A stretch of DNA of 64,000 nucleotides. Origin: Anabaena sp. PCC 7108. GTDB lineage: Bacteria; Cyanobacteriota; Cyanobacteriia; Cyanobacteriales; Nostocaceae. The stretch is taken from the NCBI RefSeq assembly GCF_000332135.1, contig NZ_KB235896.1, positions 2,429,403 to 2,493,402 on the forward strand, in the 5' to 3' direction. The notes under the pieces are model-generated. The model was not told the DNA's origin, ran no database searches, and was given only the letters and a program-made list of their open reading frames with translations. The position numbers and the translations under genes are program-made. Positions 16,764-26,116 of this stretch are shown here, one piece after another. The first letter of the stretch is position 1, and each line of letters starts with the position of its first letter.

Positions 16764-19118
16764 ATGGAATTTTCAATCGCTACACTCCTTGCCAATTTTA
16801 CCGATGATAAATTGGTAGCTCGTAAAGTCTTGGAAAAGAAACTAGGTTGCGAGGATGAAGAAAGTCTAGAAAAACTTCACATTGCTTTGGAGGTGCTGGA
16901 AAAAGTAGGGCTGTTGGTGAAAGAACGGGGTAAATACCGTCGGGTGACAGAAGAGGGGTTAATTGAAGCAAAACTTCGTTGCTCTAGTAAGGGGTTTTGC
17001 TTTGCGATTCAAGATGTGGAAGGATCTGAGGATATTTACATCCGGGAAAGCCATTTGAGTAATGCCTGGAATGGCGATCGCGTTTTGGTCAGAGTTCTCA
17101 AAGAAGGTAGTCGCCGTCGTTCACCAGAAGGCGAAGTTAAGCTGATTTTGGAGCGTTCAAATCACACCTTGCTAGCACGAATTAAACAAGTAGAAGGTGG
17201 TTTTCGGGCTGTCCCCTTAGATGATCGTCTGCTGTTTGAATTGAAACTACTCACAAACGGCATGAAGTTAGATCAAGCAATCGATCACTTAGCCCATGTA
17301 GAAGTCCTGCGTTACCCTCTAGCTCAGTATCCTCCCTTGGGTCGCGTGGTACAAATTCTTGGTAGTGATGCTGAAGCGGCGGCTGATATAGATTTAGTAA
17401 CTTGTAAACATGATCTGTCACGTAATTTTCCTGATACTGTCCTCGATGTCGCCGCTAAGTTACCCAAAAAGCTGCTGAAAGCAGATTTAAAAAATCGGGT
17501 AGATTTACGCAATTGGTTTACTCTGACAATTGAAGGTGTCAATGGTGACGACCGTGTAGTTGAAAATGCCTTTAGTTTGGAAAAAATCCCCAACAAACCT
17601 TGGCGATTAATTGTGCATATTACGGATCTTTCCCACTATATCCAACCAGATGAATCCTTAGATAGGGAAGCACTTAAGCGGGGAAGGTCAGTCTATCTGG
17701 GAGAATTAATTCTACCGATGTTACCAGATGCTGTCACAGAACGCTGTTCTTTATCACCTGGTAGCGATCATTTAGCTCTATCCTTTGTGATCACAATTGA
17801 TCCCCAATCGGGAGAAGTGTTGGACTGGGAAATTCAACCTAGTGTGATCAATGTAGACACGGCGGTAAGTAAACAGCAAGCCGAAGCAATTCTTACAGGT
17901 AAATCGACAAAAGTAACTGCTGAAAGTATCGAGATATTACAGGACTTGGAAAGTTTAGCACAAGCGGCCAAACAAGGTCGATTAGCTCGCGGTAGCTTAC
18001 AATTGAATCTACCACCTAGTCAAAATCCCTACTATGATGAGGGAGTGATGGGATCTGTGGTAGTCAATGATTTACCTGTGCGATCGCTGTTAACCGAGTT
18101 AGTGCTATTAGTAAATCAACTAATTGCAGATCACCTCAGCGCTTTGGGAGTTCCGGCTATTTGGCGAGTCCAAGGTACACCTGATACTGAAGATGTTCAG
18201 GAAATGCTGAAACTGGCGATGAATTTAGGTGTGGAATTGACATTAGAAGCGGATGTGGAGATCCAACCCTTAGATTATCAACACCTAACTGGAGCTTTTG
18301 CTGAATCACCATCTGAGCAGGTTCTCACCTATTTATTGCAAGATACCCTCAAGCCATCTGTATACACCACAACAAAAGGTTCTCACTTTGGTTTGGCGCT
18401 AACACAGTATCTCCACTTTAGCTCTCCCCTGCGGCGCTACCCTGATTTACTCATGCAAAGGGTATACCATGCACTATTAGAATACGGACGCGATCGCCGC
18501 AACACCCGTGTGAAAGAGCGTGTTAACCTGCGTCACTCCTCCAGTCATACAGAAATTAACTGGAACGTTCTCCCCCCAGAACTACAACAAGAACTCCAAA
18601 GTGATTTAACTAGAGTACTCGTCCAGATTAATGACAGAGAAAAAGAAGTCCAAGAAGCCGAAGCTGATTTAGCTGGACTACAAAAAGCTCAACTGATGAA
18701 GCAGCGCATTGGTCAAGTCTTTCCAGGGGTGATCACTGGTGTTCAATCTTACGGGTTCTTTGTAGAAATTGAAGTCCCAGCCCCAGAATTAGAAATTGCT
18801 TCCCAGCTGGGTACACCATTGCGAGTAGAAGGACTAGTACACGTTAGTTCTCTCAAAGATGATTGGTATGAATATCGTGCTAGACAGCAGGCTCTATTTG
18901 GACGCAAAAATCGCGCTTCCTATCGACTAGGCGATCGCGTTTCTGTACAAGTCAAGAGTGTTGATTACTACCGCCAGCAAATTGATTTAGTCACTGTTGG
19001 TGTGGATGGTGTCGCCAAAAATTTGGGAATTGGTGCAGAAAATCAAGATATGTCAGACATTTACTTACACAATGACCTTGAATCTCTTGACTTAGATCCC
19101 TATGCTGATGACGAGTAA
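16764..19118 (+). CDS. RNase II/RNase R family protein (Zam-like), altered catalytic motif
   Basis: 784 aa with a winged-helix/cold-shock N-terminus, a central RNB domain (about 240-590) and a C-terminal S1 domain (about 650-760, GVITGVQSYGFFVEI). The RNA-end arginines are present in SSPLRRYPDLLMQR (Arg557/558). The canonical RNB aspartate cluster (family pattern DGxDARDFDDA) is not: here it reads TIEGVNGDDRVVENA (255-269), so the last two metal-binding aspartates align with E267/N268 or with valines. Length and layout resemble the cyanobacterial Zam protein. It may bind RNA without normal exonuclease activity (inference). ubiX follows 17 bp downstream, probably co-transcribed. Confidence 0.8.
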   Translation: MEFSIATLLANFTDDKLVARKVLEKKLGCEDEESLEKLHIALEVLEKVGLLVKERGKYRRVTEEGLIEAKLRCSSKGFCFAIQDVEGSEDIYIRESHLSNAWNGDRVLVRVLKEGSRRRSPEGEVKLILERSNHTLLARIKQVEGGFRAVPLDDRLLFELKLLTNGMKLDQAIDHLAHVEVLRYPLAQYPPLGRVVQILGSDAEAAADIDLVTCKHDLSRNFPDTVLDVAAKLPKKLLKADLKNRVDLRNWFTLTIEGVNGDDRVVENAFSLEKIPNKPWRLIVHITDLSHYIQPDESLDREALKRGRSVYLGELILPMLPDAVTERCSLSPGSDHLALSFVITIDPQSGEVLDWEIQPSVINVDTAVSKQQAEAILTGKSTKVTAESIEILQDLESLAQAAKQGRLARGSLQLNLPPSQNPYYDEGVMGSVVVNDLPVRSLLTELVLLVNQLIADHLSALGVPAIWRVQGTPDTEDVQEMLKLAMNLGVELTLEADVEIQPLDYQHLTGAFAESPSEQVLTYLLQDTLKPSVYTTTKGSHFGLALTQYLHFSSPLRRYPDLLMQRVYHALLEYGRDRRNTRVKERVNLRHSSSHTEINWNVLPPELQQELQSDLTRVLVQINDREKEVQEAEADLAGLQKAQLMKQRIGQVFPGVITGVQSYGFFVEIEVPAPELEIASQLGTPLRVEGLVHVSSLKDDWYEYRARQQALFGRKNRASYRLGDRVSVQVKSVDYYRQQIDLVTVGVDGVAKNLGIGAENQDMSDIYLHNDLESLDLDPYADDE

Positions 19119-19135
19119 TTTTTTTGTGAACTAGC

Positions 19136-19756
19136 GTGCTTAATGACACAAAACCTTTAATTTTGGGCGTATCCGGTGCATCAGGTTTGATTTACGCCAT
19201 CCGCGCTCTTAAATTTCTTCTTGAAGCAGAGTATACGATTGAACTAGTTGCCTCTAAATCAACTTACATAGTTTGGCAAGCAGAACAAGAAACTCGAATG
19301 CCAGCAGACCCAGAAGGGCAAGAGCAATTTTGGCGAGAACAAGCTGGAGTGGCACTTGCCGGTAAACTGCGCTGTCATCCTTGGAGTGATGTTGGGGCTG
19401 GTATCGCCAGTGGTTCCTTTCGGGCTTTAGGGATGATTATCATACCATGTAGTATGAGTACAGTAGCAAAACTGGCAGTTGGCTTGAGTTCCGATTTACT
19501 AGAACGAGCTGCCGATGTCCAGATTAAAGAGGGACGCAAACTGGTCATTGTTCCTAGAGAAACTCCTTTTAGCTTGATTCACCTGCGTAACTTAACAACC
19601 TTAGCAGAAACAGGAGTGAGAGTCGTCCCCGCCATTCCGGCTTGGTATCATCATCCCCAAACCATTGAAGATTTAGTTGATTTTGTAGTAGCCCGTTCCT
19701 TAGATCAACTGGACATCGACTGTGTTCCCATCCAGCGCTGGCAAGGTCATCGTTAA
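19136..19756 (+). CDS. ubiX: flavin prenyltransferase UbiX
   Basis: Makes prenylated FMN, the cofactor of UbiD-type decarboxylases; in cyanobacteria this serves plastoquinone-type quinone synthesis. 206 aa with the FMN-binding start LILGVSGASGLIYA, the GSFRALGMIIIPCSMST segment and the late RETPFSLIHLRNL motif, all diagnostic for UbiX. The start is GTG at 19136; the nearby ATG at 19143 is out of frame. It lies 17 bp after the RNase-like gene. Confidence 0.95.
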   Translation: MLNDTKPLILGVSGASGLIYAIRALKFLLEAEYTIELVASKSTYIVWQAEQETRMPADPEGQEQFWREQAGVALAGKLRCHPWSDVGAGIASGSFRALGMIIIPCSMSTVAKLAVGLSSDLLERAADVQIKEGRKLVIVPRETPFSLIHLRNLTTLAETGVRVVPAIPAWYHHPQTIEDLVDFVVARSLDQLDIDCVPIQRWQGHR

Positions 19757-19763
19757 AACAGTA

Positions 19764-19807
19764 AACAGTTATCAGTTATCAGCTATCACTGTTTACTGAT
19801 AACTGTT
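19764..19807. repeat. inverted repeat after ubiX
   Basis: Perfect 13-bp arms AACAGTTATCAGT and ACTGATAACTGTT around an 18-bp loop that contains more heptamer-like TATCAGC units. A hairpin at the end of the ubiX transcript is likely; there is no T-run. Confidence 0.7.
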
Positions 19808-19947
19808 ACAAAGGTTTCAGGACTATCTCCTAATCATCAAAACTTGAACTTCACGTCTCTACGAGACACTGCGGCAAATCTTTTAATCTCTTCTTTCTCT
19901 CTTTCTTCGTGTCCTTCGCGTCTTCGCGGTTCGTTTTGCATTTTCTT

Positions 19948-20589
19948 ATGGCTGTAATTCGCTTAATTCTGTTGGTAGCCGTGCTGGGAGGATTAACACT
20001 GTTGTTAGTTCAAAATTTATCGCCAGCCCTCCCATTGGTATTTTTGGGGATGCGGACTCAAGCATTACCATTAGCTTTGTGGATTTTCCTGAGTATTGCC
20101 ACTGGTGCTTTCACATCTATATTAATTAACACTTTATTAAAATTCACTAATTATGTATCGGCTCAACAGGTGCAAACCACTTCTCCCCAATCACCTGTAA
20201 ATTCAAGGCGTGTGAGAACAACTCCCAGAAAAGAATCTACACCTTCTCCTAGCAGTCCACCACCCGCGACTAGTAAACCCGATTACACCACTAGGGAGGA
20301 ATTTGATGATTGGGAAACAAACTCCACTAATAATGATTGGAATTTTGAAGAACAACCACAGACAGCCAGCACCAAAGCTTCTGAATCTCAACCTGGATCT
20401 GTTTACTCTTACAATGCTCAAGAACCTAAAAATACTGGTGTGGGAAAAACTGAATCTATTTATGATGCTGATTACCGAGTAATTATTCCTCCTTATCAAC
20501 CGTCAACTACTCACCAAGCAGATGATGATGATTGGGATTTTTTTAAAGACGACGACTTTGAGGATGAAGATGAAGGCTCTCGCCGATAA
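19948..20589 (+). CDS. LapA-like (DUF1049) membrane protein with acidic tail
   Basis: 213 aa. Two hydrophobic segments lie at the N-terminus (about 4-26 and 37-60), the second after the LVFLGMRTQALPLALWIFLS turn typical of LapA/DUF1049 proteins. A long, charged, Pro/Ser-rich cytoplasmic tail ends in a run of Asp/Glu. An in-frame extension up to 19909 exists, but its codons are a dispersed repeat (CTTCGCGTCTTCGCGG) found elsewhere between genes, so I start at the ATG at 19948. LapA relatives take part in envelope lipid or polysaccharide assembly; the role here is unknown. Confidence 0.7.
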   Translation: MAVIRLILLVAVLGGLTLLLVQNLSPALPLVFLGMRTQALPLALWIFLSIATGAFTSILINTLLKFTNYVSAQQVQTTSPQSPVNSRRVRTTPRKESTPSPSSPPPATSKPDYTTREEFDDWETNSTNNDWNFEEQPQTASTKASESQPGSVYSYNAQEPKNTGVGKTESIYDADYRVIIPPYQPSTTHQADDDDWDFFKDDDFEDEDEGSRR

Positions 20590-20618
20590 GCTGAACAATT
20601 AATAATTCATCCTACTTG

Positions 20619-20706
20619 ATATAGCAACAGACAGGGCGGTTAGGACACCAACTGCTGATCAAACCTAGACATCAAAAGACTCTTCAGACTGTCACCTGTC
20701 ACCTGC
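20619..20706. repeat. 87-bp dispersed repeat, copy 1 (ends in TGTCACC heptamers)
   Basis: The segment from ATAGCAACAGACAGGG to TGTCACCTGTCACCTG matches 61833-61919 over its whole length (ATAGCAAC, GTTAGGACA, TAGACA, CAAAAGA, CTGTCACC). It runs into the last codons and stop of the small minus-strand gene at 20692, so that protein's C-terminus is repeat-derived. Confidence 0.75.
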
Positions 20707-20895
20707 CATACCACACTTCTCCCGTGATTCCTGCTTGATTTTCCCGGTCATAGCAGCTTCCTGCAAAGTCATGAAGGCATTAAAGTCTTCCAAGTTGTAC
20801 TGGGTAGTTAAAAGTTGTCTCAGTTGGTTTTCCGCTTCTACAGTTAAATAACCAGTTGTCAAAGCTGTTTGCACAACGTCTAGAATTCGAGTCAT
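20692..20895 (-). CDS. small conserved cyanobacterial protein
   Basis: 67 aa when started at the ATG at 20895, which has a GAGG ribosome site 8 bases upstream; the in-frame ATG at 20913 (73 aa) lacks one. The sequence MTRILDVVQTALTTGYLTVE, AENQLRQLLTTQYNLEDFNA is helical and amphipathic, with a conserved-looking core of the kind seen in short cyanobacterial hypothetical proteins. No catalytic motif or membrane segment is visible. The last residues and stop lie in a dispersed repeat. Function unknown. Confidence 0.7.
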   Translation of the reverse strand: MTRILDVVQTALTTGYLTVEAENQLRQLLTTQYNLEDFNAFMTLQEAAMTGKIKQESREKCGMAGDR

Positions 20896-21207
20896 AGCTG
20901 AAACCTCATTCATAATTCATACCAAGTCAATTGATGGGAGTTTAGTCTAATGAGAAAGGCTTGTTTGTCGAAAATGGAAATTTGAGTTATTTTTTACACC
21001 TTGCTCGCGATATTCAAGTAATTAAGGCTGGGTATTAATCCAGTTGAGACGAAAAAACCGCCTGAGAGAAAAACTCGATTCACTCACTAGATGAAGTTGG
21101 ATTTTTATATTGACAGAATTTATTTCCTTAAAGTTTCAAACAAGTTATATGAAATTTACGTTAAGCCTAAGAATACCTAAGTAGTAAATAAGAATGCACC
21201 TAACAAT

Positions 21208-21265
21208 CGTTATAAATTTCGTTATAAATTTATCGTTTGTTTATTCTGACTTTACATAACAAACG
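21208..21265 (+). promoter_or_regulatory. tandem and inverted repeats upstream of the NB-ARC gene
   Basis: Two tandem copies of CGTTATAAATTT (21208-21219, 21220-21231) are followed by an inverted repeat CGTTTGTTTAT / ATAACAAACG (21234-21265), 40-100 bp before the start of the STAND gene. They are placed like regulator-binding sites. The rest of the spacer 20914-21305 shows nothing else. Confidence 0.5.
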
Positions 21266-21305
21266 TTAGTATATCGCTAATATAACTGTAAATATACTAA
21301 TAATA

Positions 21306-22958
21306 ATGATGGTGATAATGAGTTCTCAAGTGGTGGAAGAAGAATTTATAGAAGCACAGAAAAATTGGGACTTAGAGAAATTATACCTAGATTTAGGTTC
21401 TGCAAAGAGAAAAGCCTTAACACCTGTGGAAAAGAAATTCCTGAGAGGGTTGCTTTGTGGTTGTAGTCCTGCGGAAATAGCAAAAAGAGTTTATCAAAGT
21501 CGCAGTAGCAGTACAGTCAGAGTTTATTTGTCGAATGGATTGTATAAATACATAGAGGATATGCTGAGTACTCAAGCCGGATACTCAGTCAAGGTGAAAA
21601 ACTGGAGTCATGTAACTCATTTATTAGAAAAAGCTGGGTATAAAAAAAATTGGGTGGAATTAAACCCAAGCATCACTTTGATTCAAGATACTAAAACGCA
21701 AGAAACCGATTTAATTGCTGCTACATCCCCAAAGATTCAAGATTGGGGTGAAGCCGTTGATGTCAGCGGCTTTTGTGGAAGGAAGACAGAATTAGACACA
21801 GTTTCTGAGTGGATTTCACAACAGCACTGTCGGTTAGTTGTAATTTTGGGGATGGGTGGAATTGGTAAAACTGCTTTTTCCATCAAGTTAGCAGAGGGGA
21901 TTCAAGATCAGTTTGAATATGTAATCTGGCGATCGCTACATCTATATCCATCAATAAATGAGATGTTAAGTAATATCATGCAGATATTGTCGCCAACCCT
22001 AGAAATAGATCAGACAGCAACTCTCAACAGCCGGATTTCTCAACTGATTAATAGTTTACGCAATGTTCGTTGTCTTTTGGTCTTAGATGATGTTGACTCA
22101 ATTTTATCTAGTGTAGGAGACGAAACCTCCGTACCATCTTCTACTATAGGTAATACACTTGATGGTCTTTCCCCGATTCGGTATCATCCTGGTTATGAAG
22201 GCTATGGTGAATTGATTAGAAGGGTGGGAGATTCCCAACATCAAAGTTGCTTATTATTAACTAGCCGGGAAAAACCGCCGGAAATTGCGGCGATTGAAGG
22301 AAAAAAATTACCTGTTCGTTCTTTCAACTTGACTGGTTTAAACAAGAAAGAAAGCCTGGTTATCCTTAAAGCTAAAGGATTCGCTGAGTCTCAATATCCA
22401 GAATGTAGTGTATTAATTGACTACTATGCGGGGAATCCATTATTTTTAAAGTTGGTTGCGACTACTATTCAAGATTTGTTTGGTGGTAGTATCTATGAGT
22501 TTCTGGAACAGGGTACTTTAGCATTTGGTGATATTCGCCAGATTTTAGACCAGCAGTTCTATCATTTGTCAGAGTTAGAGATATCTATTATATATTGGCT
22601 GGCACTCAATCCAGATTGCACTTCTATACATAATGTGCCGAGTAATATTATCCCTGGTTTGTCACCAAGATTGGCACAAAGATTAATTCTGGAAACGATA
22701 GAATTACTGCAGCGGCGATCGCTCATTGAGAAAAATAAAGTGCTGACAGATACTTATCCTACACCTCCCCTCATCAACAGCCAACTATTTTCTTTAGCGC
22801 CTGGCATAGTTTTAAGGGACTATATAATCGAACGCTTAATGGTAGAAAATTTTAAATCTCATCTAGCCACAGAAAGTAACTTATTGCTACGTAATCCCAT
22901 TGTGGCGGCACAATTGAAAATTGACATGAAAAAAAGTATTGTTAATAGCAAGGTTTAA
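21306..22958 (+). CDS. HTH-NB-ARC STAND ATPase without C-terminal repeats
   Basis: 550 aa. An N-terminal helix-turn-helix-like domain (about 35-110: LTPVEKKFLRGLLCGCSPAE, then VRVYLSNGLYKYI) is of the type found on cyanobacterial NB-ARC signalling proteins. The NB-ARC ATPase has Walker A GMGGIGKT (182-189), Walker B LLVLDDVD, sensor LLTSREKP and the GNPLFLKLVA winged-helix lead. Relatives usually continue into WD40 or pentapeptide sensor repeats; here the frame stops soon after a winged-helix region, and an AATTCGT array begins immediately after the stop. It may be a complete short version or a gene that lost its sensor. ATG codons at 21306, 21309 and 21318 are all possible starts. Confidence 0.8.
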   Translation: MMVIMSSQVVEEEFIEAQKNWDLEKLYLDLGSAKRKALTPVEKKFLRGLLCGCSPAEIAKRVYQSRSSSTVRVYLSNGLYKYIEDMLSTQAGYSVKVKNWSHVTHLLEKAGYKKNWVELNPSITLIQDTKTQETDLIAATSPKIQDWGEAVDVSGFCGRKTELDTVSEWISQQHCRLVVILGMGGIGKTAFSIKLAEGIQDQFEYVIWRSLHLYPSINEMLSNIMQILSPTLEIDQTATLNSRISQLINSLRNVRCLLVLDDVDSILSSVGDETSVPSSTIGNTLDGLSPIRYHPGYEGYGELIRRVGDSQHQSCLLLTSREKPPEIAAIEGKKLPVRSFNLTGLNKKESLVILKAKGFAESQYPECSVLIDYYAGNPLFLKLVATTIQDLFGGSIYEFLEQGTLAFGDIRQILDQQFYHLSELEISIIYWLALNPDCTSIHNVPSNIIPGLSPRLAQRLILETIELLQRRSLIEKNKVLTDTYPTPPLINSQLFSLAPGIVLRDYIIERLMVENFKSHLATESNLLLRNPIVAAQLKIDMKKSIVNSKV

Positions 22959-22960
22959 AT

Positions 22961-23080
22961 AATTCGTAATTCGTAATTCGTAATTCGTAATTCGTAATTC
23001 GTAATTCGTAATGGGGATTTAACCCCAACACAAAACTTACCGGTTATGGAACTGGGGGACTTAAACCCACGGAACTTGAT
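22961..23080. repeat. AATTCGT STRR (7 copies) plus GGGGATTTAA unit
   Basis: Seven tandem AATTCGT heptamers (22961-23009) start 2 bp after a stop codon. A unit then reads GGGGATTTAACCCC, AAAACTTACCGGTTAT, GGGGGACTTAAACCCACGG. The same heptamer-plus-unit arrangement recurs at 51748-51920, so the two parts seem to travel together. Confidence 0.85.
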
Positions 23081-23111
23081 AGAATAAATAATAAAACTGG
23101 AGTAAAGAGAC

Positions 23112-23669
23112 TTGGCGAATAACTTATTAAAAGGAGTCAACCTATATTTAATTGGGATGATGGGTGTAGGTAAGACCACAGTAGGACGCTTACTAGCACA
23201 GCAAATTGGTTATGGGTTTTTGGATACTGATGATGTCATAATTAAAGCTGTCGGAAAATCCATTAATGAGATATTTGTTGATGAAGGTGAAGCAGCATTT
23301 CGCCAGTTGGAGAGTGATATTCTCGCTCAAGTTTGTGCTTATACTCAGTTGATTATAGCCACTGGTGGGGGGATTGTACTCAAGCGAGAAAATTGGGGCT
23401 ATTTGCATCATGGGTTGATTGTGTGGCTGGATGTACCAGTAGAAATACTGATGAATCGGTTAAGAGAAGATCAGACAAGACCTCTTTTACAAGATTCTCA
23501 CCCTGAAGATAAATTGCTATTGCTCCTTGAACAACGCCAATCGCTTTATTCCCAAGCCGACTTACATATTACCATCACCGAGACAGAAACACCAGAACAA
23601 GTCGCCACAAGGATATTCACAGCAATTAAGAGCATTATCAAAACTGAAAATTCTCAGCAACAAAATTGA
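23112..23669 (+). CDS. aroK: shikimate kinase
   Basis: Phosphorylates shikimate with ATP in chorismate synthesis. 185 aa; Walker A GMMGVGKTTVG (about 14-24), the shikimate-binding LDTDD, EGEAAFRQLE, ATGGGIV and the lid arginine in LREDQTRPLL are all in place. The start is TTG at 23112 (MANNLLKGVNLYLIGMMG), with GGAG 9 bases upstream; a shorter ATG start would cut into the P-loop. argB follows 80 bp downstream. Confidence 0.94.
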   Translation: MANNLLKGVNLYLIGMMGVGKTTVGRLLAQQIGYGFLDTDDVIIKAVGKSINEIFVDEGEAAFRQLESDILAQVCAYTQLIIATGGGIVLKRENWGYLHHGLIVWLDVPVEILMNRLREDQTRPLLQDSHPEDKLLLLLEQRQSLYSQADLHITITETETPEQVATRIFTAIKSIIKTENSQQQN

Positions 23670-23749
23670 TCTGAGGAAATTTTGTGATCTTAAAGTTGCT
23701 AAAGTTTTTGATCATGTAATCACCTGACATCCAAAATTGGAAGATTCTT

Positions 23750-24643
23750 ATGATGGTCAACGATACCGAGTATATCAGGCAAGCTGAAGCTAATCGCGTT
23801 GAAATCCTCAGCGAAGCACTACCTTACATTCAAAAATTTGCAGGTCGCACCGTTGTTGTTAAATACGGAGGTGCAGCCATGAAAGATAACACCCTCAAAG
23901 ATAAAGTTATCCGCGACATTGTATTTTTGTCCTGCGTCGGATTACGACCAATTTTAGTACATGGTGGTGGACCAGAAATTAACAGTTGGTTAGGTAAACT
24001 GGGGATTGAGGCACAGTTTAAGAACGGTTTGCGCGTCACCGATGCCGCGACAATGGATGTGGTAGAAATGGTGTTAGTCGGTCGAGTCAATAAAGAAATT
24101 GTCTCCTTGATTAACCAAGCTGGTGGTATGGCTGTGGGACTGTGCGGTAAAGATGGACACTTAATCACCGCTCGTCCTCAAGGTGATCAAGGTATTGGCT
24201 TTGTTGGGGAAGTTAGCAATGTGAATATCAAGATTTTAGATACTTTGTCTAAAAATGGTTATATTCCTGTGGTTTCTAGCGTGGCTGCTGATGATAGCGG
24301 ACAGGCTTATAATATTAACGCTGATACAGTCGCAGGGGAAATCGCTGCTGCACTAGGTGCGGAAAAATTGATTTTGCTTACCGACACGAGGGGGATTTTA
24401 AAAGATTATCAAGATCCTTCCACCTTAGTCGCCAAAGTAGATATTCCTGAAGCTCGTGAATTAATTGCCAATGGTACAGTCAGTGGGGGTATGATTCCTA
24501 AAGTAACTTGTTGTGTGCGATCGCTCGCCCAAGGAGTTAAAGCCGCACACATCATTGATGGCCGTATTCCTCACGCCCTGCTGTTGGAGATATTCACAGA
24601 TGTGGGGATTGGAACAATGATTCTGGGTTCTCAGTTTAAATAA
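23750..24643 (+). CDS. argB: acetylglutamate kinase
   Basis: The second step of arginine synthesis, phosphorylating N-acetylglutamate; in cyanobacteria it is the target of the PII protein GlnB, which relieves arginine inhibition. 297 aa with the KYGGAAM and HGGGPEI phosphate-binding loops, the GLCGKDG segment, the [12 protein letters not shown] substrate site and VSGGMIPK. The start is the ATG at 23750. The N-terminal helix before KYGG, used for hexamer formation and PII contact, is present. Confidence 0.97.
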   Translation: MMVNDTEYIRQAEANRVEILSEALPYIQKFAGRTVVVKYGGAAMKDNTLKDKVIRDIVFLSCVGLRPILVHGGGPEINSWLGKLGIEAQFKNGLRVTDAATMDVVEMVLVGRVNKEIVSLINQAGGMAVGLCGKDGHLITARPQGDQGIGFVGEVSNVNIKILDTLSKNGYIPVVSSVAADDSGQAYNINADTVAGEIAAALGAEKLILLTDTRGILKDYQDPSTLVAKVDIPEARELIANGTVSGGMIPKVTCCVRSLAQGVKAAHIIDGRIPHALLLEIFTDVGIGTMILGSQFK

Positions 24644-24653
24644 AAATTTGCTC

Positions 24654-24681
24654 ATTGGTGATTGGTAATTGGTGATTGGTA
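24654..24681. repeat. STRR, ATTGGTG/ATTGGTA heptamers
   Basis: Four tandem heptamers alternate ATTGGTG and ATTGGTA after argB. A reverse-complementary ACCAAT piece near 24731 could pair with them. Confidence 0.8.
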
Positions 24682-24751
24682 AGACTCTAATCTGTTTGTT
24701 CTTCTTAATTGCCTATTACAAATCACCACCAATGTCCTATGTCCAAGAACA

Positions 24752-25273
24752 ATGACTACAGAAAGTTTAGAAATTGCCAAATCTCGTTACGAAACTGGAA
24801 AACTTGCTTTTGAAAATGGACAATATCGGGAAGCTGTAGAAAATCTGGAAAAAGCCAGCGTCTTGTTAGCAAGAAATACACGCTTTGCTGGTGAAGTAGA
24901 TATTTGGTTAGTCACTGCTTATGAAGCTGCGGGAAGGACTGATGATGCGATCGCACTTTGTCAACAACTTCGTCGTCATCCCCACTATGAAACCAAGAAA
25001 CAAGCACGGCAGTTAATCTACATCTTACAAGCTCCTAAGCTAAAAAGACCCAAGGAGTGGATGACAGAAATCCCCGATTTAGACGCAATTTCTGATCACG
25101 ACTCCAAAAGGTTTGTCACCGCTACACCTAAAAAATCTACCCCCAGACAGAAGTCCACAGAACCAGAATATGTTGATCTCAGCACAGTCAATACAAGAGA
25201 TAATAGTTTTATCTGGGTAGCGTTAATTGCAGTTGGTTTAACTATTTCTTATCTAGTTTGGTTAAGTTTTTGA
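24752..25273 (+). CDS. TPR protein with C-terminal membrane anchor
   Basis: 173 aa. Residues about 5-95 form two to three tetratricopeptide-like helical pairs (YETGKLAFENGQYREAVENL, then AYEAAGRTDDAIALCQQL). A basic linker precedes one C-terminal transmembrane helix (FIWVALIAVGLTISYLVWLSF region). This tail-anchored TPR layout suggests a scaffold at a membrane, probably the thylakoid (inference). The DUF3153 gene starts 14 bp downstream and is likely co-transcribed. Confidence 0.75.
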   Translation: MTTESLEIAKSRYETGKLAFENGQYREAVENLEKASVLLARNTRFAGEVDIWLVTAYEAAGRTDDAIALCQQLRRHPHYETKKQARQLIYILQAPKLKRPKEWMTEIPDLDAISDHDSKRFVTATPKKSTPRQKSTEPEYVDLSTVNTRDNSFIWVALIAVGLTISYLVWLSF

Positions 25274-25287
25274 GAGATGATCAAATC

Positions 25288-26115
25288 ATGAATATATCTA
25301 ATTTACAAAAAAATGTATTATCGTTGATTAAAGCATTTACTTTCATGTTCATTAAAACCAAAATAAAACCTATTTTATGGTTTGTAATATCTGCCACTTT
25401 CATGTTATCTGGTTGCGTTCAATATGATTTAGGAATTAACTTTAACAATACCAATAATGGCGAAATAGTACAGCATATTCAGTTATCTGAGAAATTAACC
25501 AGCTTTAGCGGTGATTATATCTGGGAATGGTTAAATAGTTTAGAACGTCGCGCCCAAAAATTAGAAGGTTCAGCAAAGCGGATTTCTCCAGAAGAACTAA
25601 TTGTCAAAATTCCCTTTAGTAACGTTAGAGAATTACAAGAAAAGTTTAGCGGATTTTTCAACTATCGCACTGAAAAAAATTCTAATCAAGTCCCCCAAGA
25701 TTCAGAAATACCAACAATTTCTTCCAACTTACTAGTAGAGGAAAACAATTTTTTACTATTATCAAGAAATCGGTTAATTTATGATTTAGATTTGCGTTCC
25801 CTTTCTGCACTTACCAGCAAAGGAAACGGTTTAGCTGGTCATGGTTCAATTATCAACTTAGACTTTAACTTACAGACACCTTGGGGAGTTAAAAACATTC
25901 AACAAACCGAAGATGCTATCAAACCCGAAAAGCATGGAAATCAATTAGTTTGGAAACTTAAATCTGGTGAATTAAATCATATAGAAGTAGTTTTCTGGCT
26001 TCCTAACTTATTAGGTATTGGTACTTTGATAATTATTCTGTTTGTTTGGGGTGGTTTTTATTTGCGATATACATTATTACCTGAACCAGAATTATCAGGA
26101 TTAAAGGATTTGTGA
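25288..26115 (+). CDS. DUF3153 lipoprotein-like membrane protein
   Basis: 275 aa from the ATG at 25288. A lipobox FMLSGC follows a hydrophobic stretch, so an alternative start at the ATG at 25345 (MFIKTKIKPILWFV) would give a normal 23-residue lipoprotein signal. The body has the YDLGINFNNTNNGEIVQHIQ beginning of the cyanobacterial DUF3153 family, and one C-terminal transmembrane helix (IGTLIIILFVWGGFYLRY). An in-frame extension upstream to 25258 overlaps the TPR gene and is unlikely. Function unknown; the neighbouring TPR protein may be a partner. Confidence 0.75.
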   Translation: MNISNLQKNVLSLIKAFTFMFIKTKIKPILWFVISATFMLSGCVQYDLGINFNNTNNGEIVQHIQLSEKLTSFSGDYIWEWLNSLERRAQKLEGSAKRISPEELIVKIPFSNVRELQEKFSGFFNYRTEKNSNQVPQDSEIPTISSNLLVEENNFLLLSRNRLIYDLDLRSLSALTSKGNGLAGHGSIINLDFNLQTPWGVKNIQQTEDAIKPEKHGNQLVWKLKSGELNHIEVVFWLPNLLGIGTLIIILFVWGGFYLRYTLLPEPELSGLKDL

Positions 26116-26116
26116 T

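Noticed and set aside
19909-19947. N-terminal extension of the LapA-like gene
   Set aside because: The codons are a dispersed intergenic repeat; the ATG at 19948 starts the typical sequence.
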